Shown in pieces: positions 8,390 to 15,918 of a DNA stretch of 64,000 nt (positions are counted from its first letter, which is position 1; every line of letters begins with the position of its first letter). Location of the stretch: the NCBI GenBank assembly GCA_913060815.1, contig CAJXSZ010000017.1:1-64000 (forward strand), in the 5' to 3' direction. The stretch is from an uncultured Sulfitobacter sp. Its GTDB lineage: Bacteria; Pseudomonadota; Alphaproteobacteria; Rhodobacterales; Rhodobacteraceae. The position numbers and the translations under genes are program-made. Under the pieces are notes generated by a model. The model saw only the letters and a list, made by a program, of their open reading frames with translations, was not told the DNA's origin and searched no databases.

Positions 8390-10179
8390 TGTGTGAGCCT
8401 CAGTTGGTTAATCTGGCGAGCAATTGCGCTGAACGCCTCTCTGATTTCGACGCCCTCAACCCGGAAGAAGTGGCTGGGTGAGGAGGCGCAGTCGCGCATG
8501 ACGTTTGCACCGTGGTCTGTGACTTCGAAGCCGATGGACCAGATGACGATGTTGTTGTCTTTGGCCGCATCGCAGACATTGTTGAGCAGGCTGTCGCCAT
8601 AAGAGGGCCAGTATTTATCCGTGGACCACAAGTGACGGTTGCTGCTCCAGACGTTGTTGCGCACCCACCAGTCAAAGTTGTTGTTGTTCCAGTGGTTGTA
8701 GTGGCTGGAGTTCGCGTAGACCTGTGTGTTGATCCGCTTGGAATAGTGGTTCTGACCATCAGTCATCAAAACAACAGTCTTGAGTGTTTCATGATCGTCA
8801 AAAGCAACCGGACGGTTGGCAAATGCCGGATCGGTGTCGCCGTCACTGGCAAGTGACGCGTTCATGGGACGGAAGCTGGGGTCAAGCAGGCCTGCGGCCC
8901 ACTTCATGCCCGCAAAGATCGAGGTACTGCCACGTGGCACGAGGCGGCTGATCTTGTACTTGAGTGCACTCGCGTCCTGTGAAAAGGCCACGATATCTTC
9001 ATTTTCCCCATTAGGGCAGACAGGAGCGCTACGTTGGTTCCACTGGGTGTTGCCCCAATAGAAATGCTGGACCTGACCATACGTTTTCTGGCTTCCGTTG
9101 GACCATTGACCCATCGTTGTTGTGTCAAAGTCGCTCTCGCTAAACTCCAGACAGTGGCTGTAGTTGTGCACGTGATTGACCGAAAACTTGCTCATGATCT
9201 CGGGTCCCGCGCTCACGTGTTCGGAGTAGGGGATGACGGAGATCGAGACGAGGTCCTCGGTGCTGTCGTTGATTACGGAATCGACGAAGATGGAGGCGGC
9301 ATCGCGCATCTGGCGGATCTTGTCGCCTTCGCCCATGGAACCGGAGATGTCGAGCACCATGGAGATTTCCACGTTATTGACGCGCTCTTCGGCCTCCGAG
9401 AAGGCTTTCATGCTGATGTAGGGTCCGTTTTTCTCGGTCGCCTTATACCATTCGTCGTCGAAAATCTGCTCGTCGGAGAGGTATTCGTCCTCTACGGCAG
9501 CGATCAGCGGCGGCAGACCTTTCTCGATGCGGTCCTCGTTCATGGCATCGCGAGCGGCCATGGCGTCGTTGCGCCTGTCGATGCGCAGGTCCGCTGCGGT
9601 GCGTGCAATTTCCTGCGCTTCCTCAAGCGTGGTGTCATCGCCCTGCGTCCGCTTTTCGAGTTCTTCTTCGTAGATGTCCTCAAAGGACTTGCCGATGTCA
9701 TTAGCCGCCTGATCGTCCAAGCGCTTTTGCGCGGCGGCGCGGGAATCGACTTTTGCGTTGCCGCCCATCAGGGCCGCGCCATAGTAGTCGCCGCCAAGGA
9801 AGGTTGTATCGACCAGCCCGTCCACTTCCACCGATACGGTGCGGTAGTTAAGGCCTTCGTCAATGTTCACCTGACTGACCACATCGCCGTAGCCTGACTT
9901 GTCAAAGTAATCCTGCACCAACACATCCGCTGGCAGCGTCTGGTCCAGATCGGCCGCGGCCAAAACGGCGCGGTCAGAGAGCTGTTGCAGCTTCACGCGG
10001 TGGTACTCATGCGAGTTGAGATCCCATGCGACGGCTGACAGGATGCCGATTGCAGCCATGAATGCCAGAGAGACAATCGTAATGTTGCCGTCCTCGTCTT
10101 TCACAAACCGTGTTGCGAACGGGATGTTTTTGAGGCCTGCACCTATCGGCATGCAAGTTGTCGAAAACAGTTTTTTCAT
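8386..10179 (-). CDS. TadG-like von Willebrand factor A surface protein
   Basis: The 597-residue protein has an N-terminal TadG-like anchor (KDEDGNITIVSLAFMAAIGILSAVAW, about 28-52), a charged insert rich in Glu/Asp/Arg (about 150-260, probably helical or coiled coil) and a vWA domain with a full MIDAS motif DISGS (277-281) and ...VVLMTDGQ. Such proteins bind metal and partners at the cell surface. The start at 10179 has AAAGGTG at good spacing; an in-frame GTG at 10188 overlaps that ribosome site and is less likely. It is the first gene of the three-gene operon. An Asn/Trp/His-rich segment near 480-540 is unusual. Confidence 0.88.
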   Translation of the reverse strand: MKKLFSTTCMPIGAGLKNIPFATRFVKDEDGNITIVSLAFMAAIGILSAVAWDLNSHEYHRVKLQQLSDRAVLAAADLDQTLPADVLVQDYFDKSGYGDVVSQVNIDEGLNYRTVSVEVDGLVDTTFLGGDYYGAALMGGNAKVDSRAAAQKRLDDQAANDIGKSFEDIYEEELEKRTQGDDTTLEEAQEIARTAADLRIDRRNDAMAARDAMNEDRIEKGLPPLIAAVEDEYLSDEQIFDDEWYKATEKNGPYISMKAFSEAEERVNNVEISMVLDISGSMGEGDKIRQMRDAASIFVDSVINDSTEDLVSISVIPYSEHVSAGPEIMSKFSVNHVHNYSHCLEFSESDFDTTTMGQWSNGSQKTYGQVQHFYWGNTQWNQRSAPVCPNGENEDIVAFSQDASALKYKISRLVPRGSTSIFAGMKWAAGLLDPSFRPMNASLASDGDTDPAFANRPVAFDDHETLKTVVLMTDGQNHYSKRINTQVYANSSHYNHWNNNNFDWWVRNNVWSSNRHLWSTDKYWPSYGDSLLNNVCDAAKDNNIVIWSIGFEVTDHGANVMRDCASSPSHFFRVEGVEIREAFSAIARQINQLRLTQ

Positions 10180-10468
10180 TGTCGTCACCTTTCCGGCCCA
10201 AACTGCAATCCATGCAGCTGTAAATGGCTTATTTCAGCGGAATGTATGACGGATGAACGTGGCTAAAATGCGGCGAAATAGGTCAAAATATTCATATTTT
10301 ACTGGGGTTTGGGGTACAATTCCCCGAAACGTAGGGGAGTGTTTCGCCCCCGTGAACAATGGGCTGTCTTTTGCCTTCCCTGCACAAGGACAAGGTTAAC
10401 GGTGAGTCGCCTATTGGGTCATTATTAAGAAATGGTTAAGCTGGCAGTGCCGCGCGAAGGTGCGGCAT
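10180..10468. other. Intergenic region upstream of the TadE/TadG-like operon
   Basis: The stretch contains no gene. It holds the promoter region of the minus-strand operon, an imperfect hairpin CGAAAC...GTTTCG near 10326-10352, and the CtrA-like site listed separately. A second TTAAC half-site lies at about 10396-10400. Confidence 0.6.
10425..10439. promoter_or_regulatory. CtrA-type binding site (TTAA-N7-TTAA)
   Basis: TTAAGAAATGGTTAA is an exact match to the full CtrA box of alphaproteobacteria. It lies about 250 bases before the first gene of the TadE/TadG-like operon. CtrA controls motility, surface and cell-cycle genes in the class. That it acts on this operon is inference. Confidence 0.5.
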
Positions 10469-10936
10469 TTACCCGTTGGTAAAGCGTTTTGCCTGTGTGG
10501 CCGCCAGCAAGGTATCTGGTGAAATCGCGAATACGGTCTCGGGTGCGCCGCCAGCGCCCCAGACTGTTGTGTGCTGAAAAAGCGCGTCATCCATATAGGT
10601 ATCAATATCGCACAGATGGCCGATGGGAGCCACGCCGCCGATGGCAAAACCTGTTTCGCTGCGCACGCGTTTGGGATCTGCGCGGCCTAGTGGCTCGCCG
10701 AACTGTTCGGACGCGCGGCCAAGATCGAGCGCATGTGCACCGCTGACCAGTACAAGTTTGAGCGCGCCTGTGCTCTGGCCTTCAAACAGCAGGGATTTGA
10801 CGATCTGGCCTACGTCACACTCGAGCGCCTCTGCCGCGTCCTTGGCGGTGTGCGCGCTGTCGGACAGAGTTATAATGTCAATTTCCAGCCCTGCCGCGAG
10901 GGCGGCTTGTTCGACGCGCTTGACGCTTTTGCCCAT
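10469..10936 (-). CDS. YbaK/ProX-type aminoacyl-tRNA deacylase
   Basis: Members of this family hydrolyse misacylated tRNAs (for example Cys- or Ala-tRNA-Pro) in trans. The 155-residue protein covers the single YbaK/prolyl-tRNA-synthetase-associated domain, with the conserved Lys in QIVKSLLF (Lys47) and the GGVAPIGH motif (about 99-106). This architecture is closer to the ProX/YeaK-type single-domain proteins than to YbaK proper. The exact mischarged tRNA it clears cannot be assigned. It is a single gene. Confidence 0.88.
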   Translation of the reverse strand: MGKSVKRVEQAALAAGLEIDIITLSDSAHTAKDAAEALECDVGQIVKSLLFEGQSTGALKLVLVSGAHALDLGRASEQFGEPLGRADPKRVRSETGFAIGGVAPIGHLCDIDTYMDDALFQHTTVWGAGGAPETVFAISPDTLLAATQAKRFTNG

Positions 10937-11031
10937 TGGAATCTCCCAGACTGTCTCGTGTAAGGGGCCAAATCATTCGGGCGGGGTCAAGAGGGGCTCT
11001 GCCCCGCGACGCGCCCTGCGGGCCCGCAGCT

Positions 11032-11059
11032 CCCCGGGATATTTGAGACCAAAAGAAAA
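11032..11059 (+). repeat. Dispersed 28-bp repeat, copy 1
   Basis: This 28-base sequence (CCCCGGGATATTT... to ...AAAAGAAAA) is identical to 40629-40656. It follows a GC-rich, hairpin-forming stretch (about 10980-11031, including GGGGCTCTGCCCC). GC-rich hairpin plus GGGATATTT...AAAGAAA modules are common intergenic repeats in Rhodobacteraceae as I recall them. Confidence 0.85.
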
Positions 11060-11185
11060 ACCACGGAATTGTGCGATTAATAAAGTGGCAGATTGAAAAT
11101 GCCGGGACTAGGGTAGCTGCATGCGGCGCGGATTCTTCGCGGCTGCGCGATGTTGTCGATGAACCTGAAAAGGCAGATCTGTCCC

Positions 11186-12619
11186 ATGAGCCATAATTCT
11201 AACGAGCCAAGCTTTCGCGAGAGTACTGAATTGATGTTCAACCGTGCGGTTGAGCTGATGGACCTCAAGCCGGGTCTGGTCGAGAAGATCCGTGTATGTA
11301 ATGCCACTTATACAGTGCGGTTCGGTGTGCGCCTGCGCGGGGATATCAAGACATTCACCGGGTATAGGTCGGTGCATTCGGAACATATGGAGCCTGTGAA
11401 AGGCGGGATCCGCTTCTCGCTGGGGGTTAGTCAGGACGAGGTAGAGGCGCTGGCGGCGTTGATGACATTCAAATGCGCGCTGGTAGAGGCACCGTTCGGC
11501 GGATCCAAAGGCGGACTGTGCATTGATCCCAAGGAATATGACGAGCAGGAAATGGAGCTGATCACGCGGCGCTTTGCCTATGAGCTTATCAAGCGCGACA
11601 TGATCAACCCTGCGCAGAACGTGCCTGCGCCCGACATGGGCACGGGCGAGCGGGAGATGGCGTGGATTGCAGACCAGTACAAGCGGATGAACACCACCGA
11701 CATCAACTCAGCCGCCTGTGTCACGGGCAAGCCTATCAACGCGGGCGGTATTCAGGGCCGCACAGAGGCCACGGGGCGTGGTGTGCAATACGGGCTGCGC
11801 GCGTTTTTCCGCGATGCGCAGGGTGTCGCAAAGGCCGGGATGGAAGGGAAGCTGAAGGGCAAGCGGGTTATCGTGCAAGGCTTGGGCAACGTCGGCTATC
11901 ACGCAGCCAAGTTCCTGAGCGAGGAGGATGGCGCTCTGGTTGTAGGGGTCATCGAATACAACGGTGCGATCTGGAACGAAGAGGGCATCGATGTCGAGGC
12001 GCTCAAGCAATATATCACCGAGCACGGGTCGCCCGAAGGGTTCGAGGGCGGCACATTCATCGAGCACGGCGAGAGCCTATTGGAACGCGACTGCGATATT
12101 CTTATCCCTGCGGCGCTTGAGGGGGTGATCAACCTGCGAAATGCGGCACGGATCAAGGCGCCGTTGATCATTGAAGCAGCCAATGGTCCTGTCACCGCAG
12201 GAGCGGATGACATCCTGCGCGAAAATGGCACGGTGATTATCCCCGATATGTACGCCAACGCAGGCGGCGTTACGGTGAGTTATTTCGAGTGGGTCAAGAA
12301 CCTCAGCCACATCCGGTTTGGCCGTATGCAGCGGCGGCAGGAAGAAAACCGTCACCAGCTGATTGTGGACGAGTTGGAGCGGATCAGCAGCGACAGCTCT
12401 ATCAACTGGACGCTCAGCCCTGACTTCAAGGAGAAGTATCTGCGCGGCGCGGGCGAGTTGGAGCTGGTTCGGTCGGGGCTCGATGATACGATGCGCAGTG
12501 CCTACGACGATATGGCAAAGGTCTGGCACGGGCGCGAGGATGTGCATGATTTGCGCACAGCGGCCTATCTTGTTGCGATTGGCAAGGTGGCTGCGAGCTA
12601 TCATGCGAAGGGGCTTTGA
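11186..12619 (+). CDS. Glutamate dehydrogenase (Glu/Leu/Phe/Val dehydrogenase family)
   Basis: The enzyme interconverts glutamate and 2-oxoglutarate plus ammonia. The 477-residue protein has the catalytic glycine-rich segment (EAPFGGSKGGLCIDP, Lys108) and KGGIR (72-76), and a dinucleotide fold with GLGNVG in the C-terminal domain. The start at 11186 is chosen because similarity begins at MSHNSNEP; an open frame upstream is short and basic. Cofactor preference (NAD or NADP) cannot be read with confidence. The downstream SH3-protein gene starts 1 base after its stop. Confidence 0.93.
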   Translation: MSHNSNEPSFRESTELMFNRAVELMDLKPGLVEKIRVCNATYTVRFGVRLRGDIKTFTGYRSVHSEHMEPVKGGIRFSLGVSQDEVEALAALMTFKCALVEAPFGGSKGGLCIDPKEYDEQEMELITRRFAYELIKRDMINPAQNVPAPDMGTGEREMAWIADQYKRMNTTDINSAACVTGKPINAGGIQGRTEATGRGVQYGLRAFFRDAQGVAKAGMEGKLKGKRVIVQGLGNVGYHAAKFLSEEDGALVVGVIEYNGAIWNEEGIDVEALKQYITEHGSPEGFEGGTFIEHGESLLERDCDILIPAALEGVINLRNAARIKAPLIIEAANGPVTAGADDILRENGTVIIPDMYANAGGVTVSYFEWVKNLSHIRFGRMQRRQEENRHQLIVDELERISSDSSINWTLSPDFKEKYLRGAGELELVRSGLDDTMRSAYDDMAKVWHGREDVHDLRTAAYLVAIGKVAASYHAKGL

Positions 12620-12620
12620 G

Positions 12621-13001
12621 ATGCGCGCAGTGATTGTCGTATTGTTGCTGGCGGCGGGATCTGCGGCAGCCGAAGAAGCGACCTATGGAGAGGTCTATCT
12701 CAACGGGTTGCTGCGCGATCAAGACATGCAGCAGGGCAACGAGAATGCGATGGTGTGTAACGTGAACGGGCCTGAGGGCTATCTTTCGATCCGCAGTGGT
12801 CCAGGCACGGAATATGAGGCTGTGCGCAAGCTCAAGCGGTTGGCGGTGCTGGCGCTTGACACCAGCCAGCGGCGCGGCAACTGGATCCGTGTCTATGGCG
12901 CGCACCGAAATACGACGCCTGAGGGACGTGCGCAGGCCTATAAGGGCTTGCCTGTGCAAGGCTGGGCGCATGACGGCTATCTATGCGACTTCCTTCATTA
13001 A
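12621..13001 (+). CDS. Secreted bacterial SH3-domain protein
   Basis: The 126-residue protein has a clear signal peptide (MRAVIVVLLLAAGSAAA), then an SH3b domain with the typical LSIRSGPGTEYEAVRKL pattern at about 54-70. Two Cys in the mature part (MVCNVN and YLCDFL) may pair. Bacterial SH3 domains bind peptidoglycan or peptides, so a periplasmic envelope role is likely. The ATG at 12621 lies 1 base after the glutamate dehydrogenase stop, so the genes are cotranscribed; no functional link is evident. Confidence 0.85.
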   Translation: MRAVIVVLLLAAGSAAAEEATYGEVYLNGLLRDQDMQQGNENAMVCNVNGPEGYLSIRSGPGTEYEAVRKLKRLAVLALDTSQRRGNWIRVYGAHRNTTPEGRAQAYKGLPVQGWAHDGYLCDFLH

Positions 13002-13133
13002 CGCGCGGGTTGCGTCTGTCTGATCGACAATGCGTGCGGGATGGGTGTCTCTGTGCTTTTGTGCGCTGACCTTTTTTGAATAAACGCCTGATGGGCTGCG
13101 GACAGGGGATGGGCGCTCGTGTAGCCTGCGTTC

Positions 13134-14198
13134 ATGATGTTTGATTTGCCTGATGATGACGTTCTCTATGATGCGCTGCTGGCGCGGGATGCCGCGTGGG
13201 AGGGACGCGCGTGGGTTGGTGTGACTTCCACAGGTGTGTTTTGCCGCCTGACCTGTCCTGCGCGCAAACCCAAGCGCGACAATTGCTCCTTCTTCGATAC
13301 GATTGGTGGCGCGATCGAAGCGGGGTACCGCGCGTGCAAGCGGTGCCATCCGATGGCGCCAGCAGCGGAAGGCGAGCCTGTAGTGCGCGCCTTGTTGGAG
13401 GCGTTGGAGGCTGATCCTGCGCGGCGCTGGGCGGAGGCGGATGTGGCGGCGATGGGGTTGGACCTGAGCACTGTGCGGCGCGCGTTCAAGCGGCACTTCG
13501 GCATGACTTTCCTCGAGATGGCGCGGCTGGCGCGTTTGCGTGCAGGGGGCGCGGAACTGGTTGGCGGTGCCTCGGTAATCCAAGCGCAGATGGTTGCGGG
13601 CTATGAGAGTGGCTCGGCGTTTCGCGCAGCTTTTGGCGCGTGGATGGGCCTGCCACCTGGCGCGTTCTTAAAGGATGCGGTGTTGCGCGCCGATTGGATC
13701 GAGACGCCGATGGGCGTGATGGTTGCTGTCGCCTCGCACGCCGCGCTTCATCTGTTGGAATTTCCAGAGCGCAAGGCGCTCCCTGCGGAGTTGGCGGCGC
13801 TGCGCAGGGACGCCAAAGGGTCGCTTGGGTTCGGGCGGTTTGGCCCGACGGAGCAGATCGAGCGGGAGATGGCGGATTTTATGGGCGGTGTGTCGGCGCA
13901 GTTTGCAACGCCGCTGCTGCCCTTGGGCACGCCGTTCACACAAGAGGTCTGGCGTGCCCTGCGCGAGATCCCCGCGGGCCAGACGCGCAGCTATAGTGCG
14001 GTGGCGCGTGCTATGGGCAGGCCTGATGCCACGCGGGCGGTGGCGCGGGCCAATGGCGCTAACCCGATTGCCATTGTCATCCCGTGCCACCGTGTGCTGG
14101 GCGCGGACGGGAGCCTTACGGGATATGGCGGCGGTTTGTGGCGAAAGCAGGAGCTGATCGAGCTTGAGCGCGGCTTTGCCGATAAGGAAAAGACATAG
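13134..14198 (+). CDS. ada: Ada: methylation-responsive regulator and O6-methylguanine-DNA methyltransferase
   Basis: Ada repairs O6-methylguanine and methylphosphotriesters and activates the adaptive response. The 354-residue protein has the complete set: N-terminal zinc domain with Cys37, Cys41, Cys68 and Cys71 (GVFCRLTCPARK..., ACKRCHP), AraC-type HTH region (about 95-185) and the methyltransferase active site PCHR with Cys318. Both the phosphotriester acceptor Cys and the base acceptor Cys are present, so the protein should be active. Two adjacent ATGs (13134, 13137) are possible starts. Confidence 0.95.
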   Translation: MMFDLPDDDVLYDALLARDAAWEGRAWVGVTSTGVFCRLTCPARKPKRDNCSFFDTIGGAIEAGYRACKRCHPMAPAAEGEPVVRALLEALEADPARRWAEADVAAMGLDLSTVRRAFKRHFGMTFLEMARLARLRAGGAELVGGASVIQAQMVAGYESGSAFRAAFGAWMGLPPGAFLKDAVLRADWIETPMGVMVAVASHAALHLLEFPERKALPAELAALRRDAKGSLGFGRFGPTEQIEREMADFMGGVSAQFATPLLPLGTPFTQEVWRALREIPAGQTRSYSAVARAMGRPDATRAVARANGANPIAIVIPCHRVLGADGSLTGYGGGLWRKQELIELERGFADKEKT

Positions 14199-14223
14199 AG
14201 GATAAGCGACAGGAGATTCAGAC

Positions 14224-14271
14224 ATGCACAGAGAAACAGCTGCGGCAGAGCCGATTTACGTCCCGCGCTGA
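14224..14271 (+). CDS. Candidate 15-codon peptide upstream of soxB
   Basis: ATG at 14224 is preceded at 8 bases by AGGAG (14211-14215), a better ribosome site than most genes here have. The peptide reads MHRETAAAEPIYVPR and stops at 14271. It ends 66 bases before soxB on the same strand. It could be a leader peptide, a short functional peptide or the start of a decayed gene. I do not recognise it. The evidence is only the ribosome site, the position and the lack of another gene in the gap. Confidence 0.4.
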   Translation: MHRETAAAEPIYVPR

Positions 14272-14337
14272 TTTGGCGATTGCGAGGCTGGATCATGTTT
14301 GCCAAGGTGTCGCGAGGTAGGCGTTTGAGGTGATGTG

Positions 14338-15591
14338 ATGCGGTTTTCAGGATGGCGTATTTTGCGCGAGGGCTTGAGCGGCAACAAGGGCTGGCAGCCC
14401 CATTGGCGCGATGCCGAGCCGAAGGCAGAGTATGACGCGATCATCATTGGCGGGGGCGGGCACGGGTTGTCTACGGCCTATTACCTCGCGAAAGAGCACG
14501 GGATGACCAATATCGCCGTGATTGAAAAGGGCTATCTGGGCGGTGGCAATGTCGGGCGAAATACGACCATTGTTCGGGCGAACTATTTTCTGGACGGCAA
14601 TTCCCAGTTTTATTCGCATTCGCTCAAGCTGTGGGAAAACCTCGAACAGGATTTGAATTACAACGTCATGCTGTCCCAGCGCGGCCAGCTGATGCTGTGT
14701 CATTCCGACGGGCAGCGCGATGCCTATGCGCGGCGCGGCAATTCGATTGTAGGCCAAGGCGATGATGCGGAGCTGCTGGATGTGGAAGGGGTGCGAAAGA
14801 TCGCGCCCTATCTGGATTTCGAGAACACGCGGTTCCCGATCTACGGCGGCTTGTTGCAGCGCCGCTCTGGCACGGCACGGCATGACGCGGTCGCGTGGGG
14901 CTATGCGCGTGGGGCGAGTGAACGCGGGGTTGATCTGATCCAGCAGTGCGAGGTCACTGGGATTGATATCGAGAATGGTGTGGTGCGCGGCGTGCAGACC
15001 ACCCGCGGAGCGATCCGTGCCAAGAAGGTGGGCATTGTGGTTGCGGGGCGGTCCTCTCAGGTCGCGGCGATGGCGGGGATGCGCCTGCCAATCGAGAGCC
15101 ATGTGTTGCAGGCCTTTGTGACCGAAGGTCTGAAGCCCGTCATTGATAATGTGATCAGTTTCGGCATGGGGCACTTCTATATCAGCCAGTCGGACAAGGG
15201 GGGCCTCGTGTTCGGGGGCGATCTGGATTTCTACAGCTCTTATGCTGCGCGTGGGAACCTGCCCATGGTCGAGCATGTGATGGAGGCGGGGATGACCCTG
15301 ATGCCGATGATCGGCAAGGCCAAGGTTTTGCGTAGTTGGGGCGGGATCATGGATATGACGCCCGATGGCTCCCCGATCATTGATAAGACGGAAACCGAGG
15401 GTTTGTTCGTCAATTGCGGCTGGTGCTACGGCGGGTTCAAGGCGGTGCCGGGATCGGGCAATTCCTTTGCGCATTTGATGGCTACGGGGGAGCATCATGC
15501 ACCTGCGGCGAGATTTAGACTGGACCGTTTCCGCACGGGGCGCGGTTTGATGGACGAGGAGGGGACCGGTGCGCAGCATAATTTGCATTGA
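14338..15591 (+). CDS. soxB: Sarcosine oxidase beta subunit
   Basis: SoxB is the flavin-bearing subunit of heterotetrameric sarcosine oxidase, which oxidises sarcosine to glycine and passes the methyl group to tetrahydrofolate. The 417-residue protein has an N-terminal FAD motif (IIIGGGGHG, about 35-43) and the ARHDAVAW segment whose His182 matches the family's covalent FMN ligand. The start at 14338 has GAGGTG 5 bases upstream. Gene order soxB-soxD-soxA-soxG is the family standard. No glyA, folD or purU gene is present beside it here. Confidence 0.96.
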   Translation: MRFSGWRILREGLSGNKGWQPHWRDAEPKAEYDAIIIGGGGHGLSTAYYLAKEHGMTNIAVIEKGYLGGGNVGRNTTIVRANYFLDGNSQFYSHSLKLWENLEQDLNYNVMLSQRGQLMLCHSDGQRDAYARRGNSIVGQGDDAELLDVEGVRKIAPYLDFENTRFPIYGGLLQRRSGTARHDAVAWGYARGASERGVDLIQQCEVTGIDIENGVVRGVQTTRGAIRAKKVGIVVAGRSSQVAAMAGMRLPIESHVLQAFVTEGLKPVIDNVISFGMGHFYISQSDKGGLVFGGDLDFYSSYAARGNLPMVEHVMEAGMTLMPMIGKAKVLRSWGGIMDMTPDGSPIIDKTETEGLFVNCGWCYGGFKAVPGSGNSFAHLMATGEHHAPAARFRLDRFRTGRGLMDEEGTGAQHNLH

Positions 15592-15648
15592 GCCTGAGGG
15601 GCCTGCAGGATTTGAGTTTAAAGGGAAAAATGATGATGGGGGGCTGGC

Positions 15649-15918
15649 GTGAGGATTGAGTGTCCTTTGTGCGGCGGGCGGGACCGGCGCGAGTTTTATT
15701 ACAAGGGCGCGGCGTTGGTGCGGCCTGATGTGGACGCCGGTGCGCAGGCTTGGGATGGCTATGTGCATCTGCGCGAGAACCCTGCGGGGGCTACCCTTGA
15801 TTTGTGGCAGCATGAGGCGGGCTGTGGTGCGTGGCTGGTGGTGAGCCGTGATACGGTCACGCATGAGGTGTATGGCGTGCAGTTGGCTGCGGCGTATAGC
15901 GTGGGTGCGCGCGCATGA
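15649..15918 (+). CDS. soxD: Sarcosine oxidase delta subunit
   Basis: SoxD is the small zinc-binding subunit of the tetramer. The 89-residue protein keeps the expected ligands: Cys5 and Cys8 (CPLC), His55 and Cys59 (WQHEAGCGAW). It starts with GTG, with a G-rich ribosome site directly upstream, and its stop overlaps the soxA start (ATGA), showing translational coupling. Length and motif are complete. Confidence 0.93.
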   Translation: MRIECPLCGGRDRREFYYKGAALVRPDVDAGAQAWDGYVHLRENPAGATLDLWQHEAGCGAWLVVSRDTVTHEVYGVQLAAAYSVGARA

